Source: Komagataeibacter rhaeticus
GTDB lineage: Bacteria > Pseudomonadota > Alphaproteobacteria > Acetobacterales > Acetobacteraceae
Reading direction: 5' to 3'
Assembly (NCBI RefSeq): GCF_003207855.1
Contig: NZ_NKTZ01000005.1
Span: 124,001 to 188,000 of the forward strand
DNA: 64,000 bases
Each line of letters begins with the position of its first letter. The stretch's first letter is position 1. A program made the position numbers and the translations under genes. Shown piece after piece: positions 42,082-51,408 of this stretch. The notes below the pieces were generated by a model. The model was not told the origin of the DNA and searched no databases. It saw only the letters and a list, made by a program, of their open reading frames with translations.

Positions 42082-43035
42082 ATGGCCGACAGGCAGACGC
42101 TTATCGGCGCGGCCGTACTGGGTGTGGGGGCCATTGCGCTTGCCGTGCTGGGCATGACGGGCTGGTTGCCCATACCGGGGCGCAGCACCGAGGCGGTCGT
42201 GGTGTTTGAAAGCCCGACCAACGGGCTGGACATCGGCTCCCCCGTCAATTTCCGTGGCGTGCCGGTGGGCGCTGTCGAGCGGATTACGGTACGGGTGGAC
42301 CCGGCCGACCATCATACCTACATGCCGGTCTACATCCTGTTCGATCCCGCCCATGCGCCCGGCCATGGCGACCTGCCACCCCTGTCCACGCTGCTGGCCA
42401 ACGGGCTGCGGGCGGATATGGTGCTGCACAGCCTGGTAACCGGCCAGACCGAACTGGACCTGGACCTGGACCCCAAAACACCGCAACGCCTGCACCCCGA
42501 TCTGACGGACATGCCCGAAATACCCATGGGCCAGACAGCGCTCCAGCAGCTGGAGGCAACGCTGATCTCCACTTCCGTGCAGCAGCTCCACAATGACCTG
42601 ATTACCGCGCTGGCCAGCATACGCCGGCTGGCGGCGGACATGGACCGTGACATGCCCGGCATGATCGCCAGCATCCGCACCACGTCGGGCCACGCCGATA
42701 CCGCGGCCAGCCAGATCCGCGCCGCCATTACCGATGTGACGGACCATGCCAGCGTGACCATCAACCGCCTGGACCAGCTGATCAGCGCCAACAGCCGCGA
42801 ATTCGTGGCCCGCCGCGCGGAACTGCAGGCCCTGATCGGCAATACCCGCCAGACCATGGCGCAGGCGCGTGAAACCCTGGCCAGCCTGCGCGCCCTGACC
42901 GACCCGCAATCGCGTGACAGGCTGAATCTGGACGCTACGATGCGTGATGTTATGGAAGCCGGCTACGGGCTGCGCGGATTCGCCACTGAAGTCGAAAGTA
43001 ATCCGCAACTTCTGCTGATGGGACACAACCAATGA
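42082..43035 (+). CDS. MCE-domain periplasmic lipid-binding protein (MlaD type)
   Basis: The 317-residue protein has one N-terminal membrane helix (GVGAIALAVLGMTGWLPIP), an MCE domain (FESPTNGLDIGSPVNFRGVPVG, adjoining motifs, about 35-120) and a long helical C-terminal part with Gln/Arg heptads (about 150-300). Longer helices are typical of PqiB/YebT-like MCE proteins that build a tunnel. It is co-operonic with mlaE/mlaF. Confidence 0.9.
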   Translation: MADRQTLIGAAVLGVGAIALAVLGMTGWLPIPGRSTEAVVVFESPTNGLDIGSPVNFRGVPVGAVERITVRVDPADHHTYMPVYILFDPAHAPGHGDLPPLSTLLANGLRADMVLHSLVTGQTELDLDLDPKTPQRLHPDLTDMPEIPMGQTALQQLEATLISTSVQQLHNDLITALASIRRLAADMDRDMPGMIASIRTTSGHADTAASQIRAAITDVTDHASVTINRLDQLISANSREFVARRAELQALIGNTRQTMAQARETLASLRALTDPQSRDRLNLDATMRDVMEAGYGLRGFATEVESNPQLLLMGHNQ

Positions 43036-43703
43036 AAACGCGCCAGCCCGCCTTCCCTTCCCGCCTGAATCCGTCCCTGCGGGCGGCGGGCGGACTGCTG
43101 CTCTGTGCCGCCATGCTCTCGGCGTGCTCCTCGGCGCCGGTGCGCTTCTACACGCTGGGCGCGCCCGCCGTGGCCGTGGGTGCGCAGGGCACCGGCACCA
43201 CGGCCATTACCGACAGCACGCCGGTGATCGAGGTCGAACGCACCCGCCTGCCCGATTACCTGGACAGCCAGGACATCATGGTCCGCAACGGGCATGAGAT
43301 CGAACGCAGCGGGCTGGGCCGCTGGGCCAGCCGCCTGTCAGTGGGGGCCACGGACCTGATCACCGCGCGCCTGGCCCAGAAATGGCCGGATCTGTTCGTG
43401 ACCGACCAGCCGCAGCCCGACCGCCCCACCTGGCGGCTGCAGCTCAACATCAGCCGGCTTGATGTCAGCCGCAATGGCCAGTCGGCACTGAACGCGGACT
43501 GGGCCATCATTCCGCAGGACCCGCGCGCCGCCATCCTGCGCAACCGCACCAGCATCGTCATGAACGGCAATACGGCCAATAACGCCAATATCGCCAGTGT
43601 CACGGAAAACCTGCTCAATGAACTGACCAGCCGGATCGAGACCAGCTGGCCCAACCCCACCCAGCCGGAAGCCACCAGCCCGCGCCATCACGGCCACAGC
43701 TAG
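43032..43703 (+). CDS. ABC-type transport auxiliary lipoprotein (PqiC-like)
   Basis: The 223-residue lipoprotein has a lipobox (LCAAMLSAC), SSAPVRFYTLGAP, then IEVERTRLPDYLDSQDIMVR and RWASRLSVGATDLITARL, the pattern of the PqiC/YmbA auxiliary family. It is probably attached to the outer membrane as the docking partner of the MCE protein. Its ATG overlaps the mlaD stop. Confidence 0.9.
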   Translation: MKTRQPAFPSRLNPSLRAAGGLLLCAAMLSACSSAPVRFYTLGAPAVAVGAQGTGTTAITDSTPVIEVERTRLPDYLDSQDIMVRNGHEIERSGLGRWASRLSVGATDLITARLAQKWPDLFVTDQPQPDRPTWRLQLNISRLDVSRNGQSALNADWAIIPQDPRAAILRNRTSIVMNGNTANNANIASVTENLLNELTSRIETSWPNPTQPEATSPRHHGHS

Positions 43704-43787
43704 GCCGGGCTTCCATCCCGGCGGGGGAACCATCGGGACAGGCAGGCATTGGTTGCGCAGATGTGCAACCTGCCGGAGCAAGCTGTC

Positions 43788-44276
43788 ATGCCCCCTTCCC
43801 CTTTCCGCGTCCATGGCCTGATCCTGGCGGCCCTGCTTGCCATCACGGCCATCCCGGCGGGCGCGCAGACCGGGCCGGTCATCCTGGCCCAGCATCCCGG
43901 CACCGAACTGGACCGGCAGGCACGCGCACTGGTGGCCCGCGACCTGGCGGACGCGGCAGGTAGCCAGGAGCGCCCGGTCCTGCTGACCGGATCGGGGCCG
44001 GTATCCAGTGACCCACGGCGCATGGCGCTGTTCGTGCAGCTGCAGTCCGCCAGCCTGTGTGGCTCGGCGGGGTGTTCCACTTCGGTCTACCTGCGTAATG
44101 GCCACACTTGGACACGGGTGCTGGATTCCGTAAGCGGGCCGGTCACCATTACGCCCCAGGTGCATGGCGGCATGCATGACCTGCTGGTCGACAGCACCGA
44201 CCGCTGGATATGGAACGGCACCACCTATACCGACACACAGGCCACCACCCAGCCGCAGCCGCCAGAACGGCCCTGA
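43788..44276 (+). CDS. Exported protein of unknown function downstream of the Mla operon
   Basis: The 162-residue product has a signal peptide (LILAALLAITAIPAGAQ), two Cys close together (SASLCGSAGCST) and a C-terminal Trp-rich turn (DRWIWNGTTY). I do not recognise a family. It begins 84 bp after the lipoprotein gene on the same strand and may belong to the operon. ATG 43788 with GGAG upstream is chosen. Confidence 0.65.
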   Translation: MPPSPFRVHGLILAALLAITAIPAGAQTGPVILAQHPGTELDRQARALVARDLADAAGSQERPVLLTGSGPVSSDPRRMALFVQLQSASLCGSAGCSTSVYLRNGHTWTRVLDSVSGPVTITPQVHGGMHDLLVDSTDRWIWNGTTYTDTQATTQPQPPERP

Positions 44277-44411
44277 GCACACCTGCCCCGGCATGATGGC
44301 ATCGGTGACTGGCAAACCCATATGGTTGCCGCCTGCCTGGCGCAACGTGGGAACAGCCCCGTATTCTGCCGGGGCATGCGCCTGCCAGACCGGGTATATT
44401 GTCAGGGAAAG

Positions 44412-44485
44412 TGGAGCGGGTGAAGGGAATCGAACCCTCGTATGCAGCTTGGGAAGCTGCCGTTCTACCATTGAACTACACCCGC
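44412..44485 (-). tRNA. tRNA-Gly, anticodon CCC
   Basis: A full cloverleaf reads on the minus strand: acceptor GCGGGTG/CACCCGC, D arm GTTC...GAAC, anticodon stem GCAGC/GCTGC with loop TTCCCAA, and the T loop TTCGATT. CCA is encoded. It decodes GGG codons. It is 135 bp past the last Mla-region gene, in opposite orientation. Confidence 0.95.
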
Positions 44486-44611
44486 ATGCCCGCCCTCTAT
44501 ACTGCACAAGCGCGGCTTATGCAATCACCCCCGCCAGCAGGGCGGCAGTTGACGCACCCCGCCCTGATCCGCAATAAGCATGCATGTCCGGGGGCATCCG
44601 CCTTCCGACCC

Positions 44612-44672
44612 TCGTGATTTGATATGGCCGGCTTGCGGCGAGGTAAAACATACGCGCTAAAGAGGCCCGATA
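44612..44672 (+). promoter_or_regulatory. SAM-II riboswitch
   Basis: The stretch contains GTGATTTG (44614-44621), GGCCGGCTTGC, GGTAAAAC and CGCTAAAG (44655-44662) followed by AGGCCC, which can form the SAM-II H-type pseudoknot with GGCC. These blocks in this order match the alphaproteobacterial SAM-II class, which turns off methionine genes when S-adenosylmethionine is high. The metZ start is 145 bp downstream, further than usual. The rest of 44486-44816 holds no other recognisable feature. Confidence 0.82.
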
Positions 44673-44816
44673 CCGCTACCGCTCTGTCAGGGCGCGGGCA
44701 TCTGGTTTCCACGGTCATGAACCGCCCCGGGCGGACCGGACTGCCGGGCATGAACCGGCCGCTGGCCACCGCCTGCCTTGTCCCGTCCACCCTGTACACA
44801 GGAATGACCACCAGCC

Positions 44817-46043
44817 ATGACTGACCAGCCCGATCCCAAATCCTTCCGCCCCGCCACGCGCCTGATCAATGCGGGACTTGAGCGCACGCCGTATGGCGAA
44901 ACCAGCGAGGCGATGTTCCTGACCTCCGGCTTTGTGTACGACAGCGCGGAGCAGGCGGAAGGCACCTTTACCGGCGATGTGTCGCACTACCAGTACAGCC
45001 GTTTCGGCAACCCCACCGTATCGAACCTGGAGCGCCGCCTGTGTGATGTGGAAGGGGCGGAATCCTGTGTCCTGACCTCTACCGGCATGGGCGCGGTCTC
45101 CTGCGCGCTGCTGGCACAGGTGCGCGCGGGCGACCGGGTCGTGGCTTCGCGCGCGCTGTTCGGCTCATGCCACTGGATCGTGGCCGAACTGCTGCCGCGC
45201 TACGGGGTGGAGACGGTCTTCGTCGATGGGGGCGACATGGCGGCATGGCAGGAAGCGCTGGACAGGCCCACGCGCGCCGTCCTGCTGGAAAGCCCGTCCA
45301 ACCCGATGCTGGATGTACTCGACATCCGCATGATCTGCGACCTGGCCCACAAGGCGGGTGCGACCGTGGTGGTGGACAATGTCTTTGCAACGCCGCTGTA
45401 CCAGAAGCCGCTGGAACTGGGCGCGGATGTGGTGGTCTATTCCTGCACCAAGCATATTGATGGCCAGGGCCGCGTGCTGGGTGGCGCCGTGCTGGGTACG
45501 GCCAGGTGGATTGACGAGGTCCTGCGCCCCTTTGCCCGCAATACCGGCAATTCCATCTCGCCCTTCAATGCCTGGGTCATGCTGAAAAGCCTTGAAACAC
45601 TGGCCCTGCGCGTCAACGCCATGACGCAGAACGCAGCGAAGGTGGCGGACTTCCTGGCCGACGCACCGGGCATCAAACGTGTGTTCTATCCGGGGCGCAA
45701 GGACCACCCGCAATACGAGATAGCAAAAAAGCAGATGTCGGCCGGTTCCACGCTGGTTGCCTTTGAAGTCGAGGGCGGCAAGGCGGGGGCCTTCGCCTTC
45801 ATGAACGCATTGCGGCTGATCTCGATTTCCAACAACCTTGGCGATGCGCGCTCCCTTGTCACGCATCCGGCCACCACCACCCACATGAAGCTCACACCCG
45901 AAGACCGGGCGCGGCTTGGCATCAATGACGGGGCGATCCGTTTCTCGGTCGGGCTGGAAGATGCCGACGACCTGATCGATGACCTCCGGCGCGGCCTTGC
46001 GGCGCTGGCCAACCGGCCAATACAGGAGCACCGCCTGCCATGA
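44817..46043 (+). CDS. metZ: O-succinylhomoserine sulfhydrylase
   Basis: The 408-residue PLP enzyme belongs to the Cys/Met metabolism family: YQYSRFGNPTVSNLERRL, SGMG-like STGMGAVSCALLA, DNVFATPLYQ and the PLP-Lys segment YSCTKHIDGQGRVLGG. The opening CTKHIDGQGR is typical of MetZ, which makes homocysteine from O-succinylhomoserine and sulfide. A SAM-II riboswitch upstream supports the methionine role. It overlaps apaG by four bases. Confidence 0.94.
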   Translation: MTDQPDPKSFRPATRLINAGLERTPYGETSEAMFLTSGFVYDSAEQAEGTFTGDVSHYQYSRFGNPTVSNLERRLCDVEGAESCVLTSTGMGAVSCALLAQVRAGDRVVASRALFGSCHWIVAELLPRYGVETVFVDGGDMAAWQEALDRPTRAVLLESPSNPMLDVLDIRMICDLAHKAGATVVVDNVFATPLYQKPLELGADVVVYSCTKHIDGQGRVLGGAVLGTARWIDEVLRPFARNTGNSISPFNAWVMLKSLETLALRVNAMTQNAAKVADFLADAPGIKRVFYPGRKDHPQYEIAKKQMSAGSTLVAFEVEGGKAGAFAFMNALRLISISNNLGDARSLVTHPATTTHMKLTPEDRARLGINDGAIRFSVGLEDADDLIDDLRRGLAALANRPIQEHRLP

Positions 46044-46516
46044 GCAAGAACAGGCCTTTCCCTCCCCCCACCGGGGAAGGGACGGACTCCCCGCCGGGCG
46101 AGGCGATGGATAACGTCCCCTGTTTCGAGGCCGTGACGGACGATGTCCGTGTGGTTGTCCAGACCTTCTGGCTGGATGACCAGTCCGAGCCCGATGAGCA
46201 CCGCTATGTGTGGGCCTACCGCGTCCGGATCGAGAACCACGGCAGCGAACAGATCCAGCTCCTGCGCCGCAGCTGGCGCATCGTGGACGGGCAGGGCCGG
46301 ATCGACCGCGTGGATGGGGATGGCGTGGTAGGCGAACAGCCACTGATCGACGCCAGCGGCAGTTTTGAATACATGTCGGGTGCCGCACTGGAAACACCGA
46401 CCGGCTTCATGGGCGGCATGTACCACATGATCCGCCCGGCCAGCCGCCAGCATTTTGATGTCGACATCCCCGTCTTCAGTCTGGACAGCCCGCACCATCC
46501 GGCCATCCTGCACTAG
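46040..46516 (+). CDS. apaG: ApaG protein
   Basis: The 158-residue product has the ApaG core [21 protein letters not shown] (adjoining motifs), [19 protein letters not shown] and GTF-like MGGMYHM. ApaG proteins have an FN3-like fold; loss affects Co/Mg resistance and dinucleotide polyphosphate levels. The first 20 residues are low-complexity. It starts inside the metZ stop codon. Confidence 0.93.
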   Translation: MSKNRPFPPPTGEGTDSPPGEAMDNVPCFEAVTDDVRVVVQTFWLDDQSEPDEHRYVWAYRVRIENHGSEQIQLLRRSWRIVDGQGRIDRVDGDGVVGEQPLIDASGSFEYMSGAALETPTGFMGGMYHMIRPASRQHFDVDIPVFSLDSPHHPAILH

Positions 46517-46583
46517 TTCCGGCCCGGATTCCTTCCTGCGGCCTGTCCCGACCGGACAGGCCCCTGCAACAAGAACCTACAGC

Positions 46584-47189
46584 ATGACCCCCATTGATAC
46601 CCGCCCCACCCGCGCGGAAGCCGAAGACGCCGTGCGGACCCTGCTGCGCTGGGCTGGCGAAGACCCCGGCCGGGAAGGCCTGCTTGATACGCCCGCGCGC
46701 GTGGTCAAGTCCTATGACGAATTCTTCTGCGGCTATGCGGAAGACCCGGCCGAGATGCTGCGCCGTACCTTCTCGGAAGTGGCGGATTATGACGAGATGG
46801 TCCTGCTGCGCGACATCCGCCTGGAAAGCCACTGCGAACACCACATGGTGCCCATCATTGGCGTGGCGCATGTGGCCTACCTGCCGCGCAGGCGGGTTGT
46901 GGGCATTTCCAAGCTGGCCCGCGTGGTGGACGCCTATGCGCGTCGCTTCCAGATCCAGGAACGGCTGACGGCACAGATTGCCAATACCATCAATGAAGAA
47001 CTGCAACCCTATGGCGTGGGCGTGGTGATCGAGGCCGCCCACCAGTGCATGACCACGCGCGGCGTGCACCGCCCCGGTGTGTCCATGGTGACCAGCCGCA
47101 TGCTGGGCACATTCCGCACCAATTCCGATACGCGGCGGGAATTCCTGTCAATCCTGAACCGCCCGGCCATGAACAGCACCGGACTCTGA
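46584..47189 (+). CDS. folE: GTP cyclohydrolase I (type IA)
   Basis: The 201-residue enzyme has [20 protein letters not shown] with the zinc Cys and His, [20 protein letters not shown], and the second zinc Cys in [11 protein letters not shown]. It converts GTP to dihydroneopterin triphosphate, the first step of folate synthesis; folP is in the same window but not linked. It ends beside repeat copy 3. Confidence 0.96.
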   Translation: MTPIDTRPTRAEAEDAVRTLLRWAGEDPGREGLLDTPARVVKSYDEFFCGYAEDPAEMLRRTFSEVADYDEMVLLRDIRLESHCEHHMVPIIGVAHVAYLPRRRVVGISKLARVVDAYARRFQIQERLTAQIANTINEELQPYGVGVVIEAAHQCMTTRGVHRPGVSMVTSRMLGTFRTNSDTRREFLSILNRPAMNSTGL

Positions 47190-47227
47190 ACGCGGCAGGC
47201 CAGCGGACGTCAGGCAGCCAGCAGCAG

Positions 47228-47301
47228 GTTCCTGGTAAAGATTTTTGCAAAAAGCTTTAAAAATGCAGCCTTTTAAAAAAGGCTGCACCCAGGGACTTTT
47301 A
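47228..47301 (+). repeat. Double-hairpin intergenic repeat, copy 3
   Basis: Stem 2 reads TGCAGCCTTTT...AAAAGGCTGCA (47264-47287), with compensatory changes from the GCCGCC/GGCGGC of the other copies. Stem 1 is AAAG-A-TTTTT...AAAAA-G-CTTT with one mismatch. It fills the gap between convergent folE and the DJ-1 gene. Confidence 0.85.
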
Positions 47302-47337
47302 TCTCCTTTATCAGGCCAGTTGTTTTGAAATGACTTT

Positions 47338-47913
47338 TTACAGCGCGATCCTGGCCCCCAGCACGGCAATGAACTGCGCCAGCCATGCCGGGTGCGCGGG
47401 CCATGCGGGCGCGGTGACCAGCGTGCCATCGGTCACAGCCGCATCAAGTGCGATATCCGCATAGACGCCCCCGGCCAGTTCCACATCCGGACGACAGGCG
47501 GGATAGGCCGAAACCCGGCGCCCTTCAATGACGCGGGCGGCGGCCAGCAGTTGCCCGGCATGGCAGATCGCGGCCAGCGGGCGGTGGGCAAAGGCGCGGA
47601 CCAGTTCGATCACGCGCGGATCAAGCCGCAGATATTCCGGTGCCCGGCCACCGGGAAGGATCAGGCCCGCGTAATCGGCGTAATTGATGGTGTCAAAATC
47701 CGCGTTGAGCACAAAACGGTGGCCCGGTTTCTCGCTATAGGTCTGCGCCCCCTCAAAATCATGGATGGCGGTCAGGACATGCTCGCCCTTTCCGCGGCCG
47801 GGGCAGACCGTGTCCACCCGGTAGCCCAGCATGGTCAGGGCCTGGTACGGCACCATGATCTCGTAATCTTCCACATAATCGCCTGCCAGCAGCAGAAGCC
47901 GGGGTGCGCTCAT
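47338..47913 (-). CDS. DJ-1/PfpI family protein
   Basis: The 191-residue protein shows the DJ-1/PfpI fold with the nucleophile elbow [13 protein letters not shown] (Cys near residue 116) and [16 protein letters not shown]. The acidic and His partners ([12 protein letters not shown]) suggest a glyoxalase III/deglycase-type chaperone for reactive carbonyls, but protease-like annotation is also common. It is a monocistronic gene with repeat copy 3 at its 3' end. Confidence 0.88.
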   Translation of the reverse strand: MSAPRLLLLAGDYVEDYEIMVPYQALTMLGYRVDTVCPGRGKGEHVLTAIHDFEGAQTYSEKPGHRFVLNADFDTINYADYAGLILPGGRAPEYLRLDPRVIELVRAFAHRPLAAICHAGQLLAAARVIEGRRVSAYPACRPDVELAGGVYADIALDAAVTDGTLVTAPAWPAHPAWLAQFIAVLGARIAL

Positions 47914-47938
47914 CTGTCCATATCCTTACCGTTATTGG

Positions 47939-48490
47939 TCAGTCATGTGCGGCGGGGGGAAGGTGCTCGCGCAGGCGGGGCATGAGTTCGACAAAGTTGC
48001 AGGGCACATGGCGGCTGTCGAGCTGCCAGACCAGAATATCATCCCACCCGTCCTTCACCGCGCCGGTCGAGCCGGGCAGGGCAAAAAGGTAGGTCCCGTC
48101 CGCCACCCCCGCCAGGGCACGGGACTGGATGGTGGAGGTACCGATCTTCTGGTACGACAGCATGCGGAACAGTTCGCCAAAACCCTCGATCCGCTTCTCG
48201 ATCACCTGTCCGAACGCTTCCGGCGTGATGTCCCGTCCCGTCACCCCGGTGCCACCGGTGGAAATGACCACATCCACCTGGCTATCCGCAATCCAGCCCG
48301 ACAGGGTGGCGACAAGGCGCGGCACGTCATCGGGCACGATGGCGCGGGCGGCCACGATGTGACCTGCCGCCGTTATGCGCGCGGCCAGTATATCACCGGA
48401 CCTGTCCGTTTCCGGCGTGCGGGTGTCGGACACCGTGAGCACGGCAATGCGCACGGGCAGGAAGGGCTTTTTCATATCAAGGCGTGACAT
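47939..48490 (-). CDS. moaB: Molybdenum cofactor biosynthesis protein B
   Basis: The 183-residue protein has [42 protein letters not shown] and [16 protein letters not shown], the MoaB/MogA molybdopterin-binding signature. It acts in adenylylation of molybdopterin. It is followed by the DJ-1 gene 25 bp downstream, so cotranscription is possible. ATG 48490 and 48475 are both possible starts. Confidence 0.92.
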   Translation of the reverse strand: MSRLDMKKPFLPVRIAVLTVSDTRTPETDRSGDILAARITAAGHIVAARAIVPDDVPRLVATLSGWIADSQVDVVISTGGTGVTGRDITPEAFGQVIEKRIEGFGELFRMLSYQKIGTSTIQSRALAGVADGTYLFALPGSTGAVKDGWDDILVWQLDSRHVPCNFVELMPRLREHLPPAAHD

Positions 48491-48612
48491 GGCGCCATGT
48501 TCACCATTCCCGCGCCGTGGCGTCAACGGTTGCCTTCGGGCCGGTGCGGCATGGTGTGGCGCATGCCCGCGGAATGAGTAATACAGGAGAACAAACACGA
48601 AATTCTGATGTA

Positions 48613-48629
48613 TTTGTGCATTGCACAAA
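48613..48629. promoter_or_regulatory. Perfect 17-bp palindrome between moaB and oprB
   Basis: TTTGTGCA-T-TGCACAAA lies in the AT-rich 263-bp gap between the divergent moaB and porin genes. It resembles operators of LacI- or GntR-type repressors. No other gene is seen in 48491-48753; a TATAAT at 48744-48749 sits close to the porin start. Confidence 0.5.
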
Positions 48630-48753
48630 AAATTATGCCAAGGAATAGTAGAACTCTACATAAATCTATTGATATAACAAAAAAAACCTCTTTACCATTA
48701 TTTTACAAAACATTAGTTTTTATATAAATTTCCGTCCAAGGTTTATAATCAGC

Positions 48754-50232
48754 ATGAAATATGCTATCGATACGCGAATGACCAGACCATTCCCCCGCCT
48801 TTTTGTATCGCTCCCCCTGTTTTTTCTTGCACTTTTCGCTCTGTGCGAAAGCGCATCGGCCCAGGCCATTCCCGGCGAAGGACAGGGGGTTGTCGGCGCG
48901 CAGCCCAGCCTGAATGTCAATTCACGCCGTAATGTCAGCGTGAATGATCCCGGTTCGTTTTTCAGCGCACCCTACGGCAACCAGCATTTTTTTGGTGACT
49001 GGGCCGGGCTGCAGCCCTTCCTGCTCAAACACGGCGTGCATATCGAAGCCGACGTGCATGAAGAACTGGCAGGCAATTTTCGCGGTGGTGCCAAGCAGGG
49101 CGTGACCGATGCGGGTCAGGTTGGCGTGGAAATCGACATCGACTGGCACAAGCTGGCGGGCGCTCCCAAGAACTTCTGGACCCATACCATGATCGTGAAC
49201 GGTCATGGCCGGAACGCCAGCACGGATTACATCCACGATTCCCTTGCGGGCGTGCAGCAAATCTACGGTGCCCGTGGTAACGTGGTCGCGCATCTGGTGT
49301 ACATGTATGCCGAGCAGTCCCTGTTCCATAACCGGCTGGACATCAGTGCCGGGTGGATTCCGGTGGGCAGCTTCTTTGCCGCCTCCCCCCTGTTCTGTGA
49401 CTTCATGAACGTGTCGATCTGCGGCAACCCCGCACCGGGGAAATACGTGCCGGGCGGGCGTGACTGGCCTTCGGGCAATCTGGGCGTGGTGATGCGCGTC
49501 ATGCCCACGGTCGATACCTACATCATGGCCAGCATGTTTGCCGTATCGCCCCATTCCTATAACGGCGGCATTTCCGGCTGGTCATGGGCACAGAGCGGCC
49601 TTGGCAAGTTCTCCACCCCGGTGGAAATCGGCTGGCTGCCCGAATTCGGCCGCAACCATCTGGCCGGTCATTACAAGGCGGGTTACGGCTACGACAATTC
49701 CCAGTACAATGACCTGTATTCGGACATCAACGGCAACTCCGCCGTACTGACGGGCCAGCCCTTCCGCAAGCAGTCCGGCGTCAGCACCGCCTGGTTCCAG
49801 GCCGACCAGATGATCATGCGCAATGGCGCGGGACCGACCAACGGGCTGATCCTGCTGGCGGGCTACATGTATACGTCGGGCAAGGTCTCGGCCATGAAGG
49901 ACCATACCTGGGCCGGCATTGTGGAAACCGGTGCGAAATGGGGCCGCCCGCTGGATACGGTGGGTGCCATGTTCCATTATTATGAAATGAGCCGTGCTTC
50001 CATCCTGCAGCAGGAATCCTCGGTACTGGCCGGGACCCCCTTCCTGAACAACCAGTGGGGCAAGGTGTGGGGCATCCAGACGCATGAGAACGTGTACGAA
50101 GTGTTCTACAACATCCATACCGCACGCGGCATGAGCTTCCAGCCGGACTTCCAGTACATCAACCGCCCCGGCGGCACCACCACCTACCATGATGCGGCGG
50201 TCATGGGCCTGCAGTTCAACTGCATCCTGTAA
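48754..50232 (+). CDS. Carbohydrate-selective porin OprB family
   Basis: The 492-residue outer-membrane protein has a signal peptide (VSLPLFFLALFALCESASAQ) and the OprB pattern: FFGDWAGLQPFLLKHGVHIEAD (adjoining motifs), GFNFT-like beta strands with alternating hydrophobics, and a C-terminal strand ending in hydrophobic LQFNCIL. It should pass glucose and related sugars. ATG 48778 is an alternative start with a more standard signal peptide. The upstream palindrome may control it. Confidence 0.9.
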   Translation: MKYAIDTRMTRPFPRLFVSLPLFFLALFALCESASAQAIPGEGQGVVGAQPSLNVNSRRNVSVNDPGSFFSAPYGNQHFFGDWAGLQPFLLKHGVHIEADVHEELAGNFRGGAKQGVTDAGQVGVEIDIDWHKLAGAPKNFWTHTMIVNGHGRNASTDYIHDSLAGVQQIYGARGNVVAHLVYMYAEQSLFHNRLDISAGWIPVGSFFAASPLFCDFMNVSICGNPAPGKYVPGGRDWPSGNLGVVMRVMPTVDTYIMASMFAVSPHSYNGGISGWSWAQSGLGKFSTPVEIGWLPEFGRNHLAGHYKAGYGYDNSQYNDLYSDINGNSAVLTGQPFRKQSGVSTAWFQADQMIMRNGAGPTNGLILLAGYMYTSGKVSAMKDHTWAGIVETGAKWGRPLDTVGAMFHYYEMSRASILQQESSVLAGTPFLNNQWGKVWGIQTHENVYEVFYNIHTARGMSFQPDFQYINRPGGTTTYHDAAVMGLQFNCIL

Positions 50233-50277
50233 TCCACCCTTCATCCGGGCGGGCTTCCACGATATGGGAGGCGGATC

Positions 50278-51261
50278 ATGACCGATCACGCTTCCCTGCA
50301 CCATCTGGCCCGCCAGGCACTGGCCGCCTACCCGCTGCATGATGCGCGGTGCCATCTGCTTTCAATTTCCGAAAACGTGATTTTCCGTATCGATACCCCG
50401 GATGGTGCGCGCCATGCACTGCGCCTGCACCGGCCGGGATATCATGACAGGGCCGAAATCAGCAGCGAACTGGCATGGCTGGATGCACTACGTGCAACCG
50501 GGCTGGAAGTGCCGCATCCGGTGGCGGGCCTTGATGGCGCATGCATCCGCACCCTGCCCGGCCCCGATGGCCAGCCCCGCCATGCCGTGCTGTTTGCATG
50601 GATGGAGGGCACCGAACCCACAACCGATATTGACCCGGTCGCCTTCAACCGGCTGGGGCATATTACGGCCCGCCTGCACGCGCAGAGCCGGACATGGGTC
50701 CGCCCCGCGGGCTTTACCCGCAAGGCATGGATACCCGCCACCATGACCGGCCCCCGTGCCTTATGGGGCCAGTGGCAGGCCGCCCCCGGCGTCAACGCGG
50801 CCGCGTGCGACCTGATCACGCACTGTCTGGAGCGCATTGATGCTGAACTGGCGGCCTATGGCACGCCGCCGCACCGCTTCGGGCTGATCCATGCCGATTT
50901 GCGGCTGGCCAACCTGCTGGTCAGCGGGTCGCATACCCGCCTGATCGATTTTGATGACTGCGGGCTGAGCTGGTTCATGCAGGATCTGGCGGCGGCGCTG
51001 AGCTTTCATGAAGACCATCCGCAGGTGCCGCGCTGGGTTGACCACTGGCTGGCGGGCTACGCCACCTGTGCGCAGGTCAGCGCCGCGGAGCTGAACATCC
51101 TGCCTGCCCTTGTCATCCAGCGTCGCATCCAGCTTCTGGCATGGACCGGTACCCACCGGCATACACGCCAGGTCAGCAGCCTGGGACCGGACTGGCTGGC
51201 ACGCACGCTGGACTTATGCCGCGCATGGGACAGGGGGCAACTGCTGCGCGACGTAGGCTGA
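50278..51261 (+). CDS. APH-fold phosphotransferase (SrkA/homoserine-kinase II-like)
   Basis: The 327-residue kinase has an N-lobe (LLSISENVIFRIDT), the catalytic loop LIHADLRLANLL and metal motif LIDFDDCGLSWFMQDLA. The family covers stress-response kinases (SrkA/YihE), homoserine kinase II and antibiotic kinases; substrate cannot be told. GGGAGG five bases before the ATG fixes the start, 45 bp after the porin gene. Confidence 0.88.
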   Translation: MTDHASLHHLARQALAAYPLHDARCHLLSISENVIFRIDTPDGARHALRLHRPGYHDRAEISSELAWLDALRATGLEVPHPVAGLDGACIRTLPGPDGQPRHAVLFAWMEGTEPTTDIDPVAFNRLGHITARLHAQSRTWVRPAGFTRKAWIPATMTGPRALWGQWQAAPGVNAAACDLITHCLERIDAELAAYGTPPHRFGLIHADLRLANLLVSGSHTRLIDFDDCGLSWFMQDLAAALSFHEDHPQVPRWVDHWLAGYATCAQVSAAELNILPALVIQRRIQLLAWTGTHRHTRQVSSLGPDWLARTLDLCRAWDRGQLLRDVG

Positions 51262-51270
51262 CCGGCAGCC

Positions 51271-51292
51271 CGCTTCGATTCGGAACGAAGCG
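51271..51292 (+). terminator. Hairpin after the APH kinase gene
   Basis: CGCTTCG...CGAAGCG around an 8-base loop begins nine bases past the stop codon. It lacks a U tract, so it is a weak or processing-type terminator. Confidence 0.4.
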
Positions 51293-51372
51293 GTTGCGGG
51301 CGTATGGCCCCCATCCGCAGACAACCTGTTGCCAGAAAGTGATAAACCCTTTCAGGGGCAGTCCTTTTTCAT

Positions 51373-51408
51373 AAAAAACCGCGTCCCGCACACTCTTTGC
51401 GGCGCGGT
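51373..51408 (-). terminator. Strong rho-independent terminator on the minus strand
   Basis: ACCGCG-(GA bulge)-CGCGGT plus inner CCGCA/TGCGG give an 11-bp bulged stem, followed directly on the minus strand by six T residues. The nearest minus-strand gene upstream is the Nudix gene, ending 500 bp away. Confidence 0.7.
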
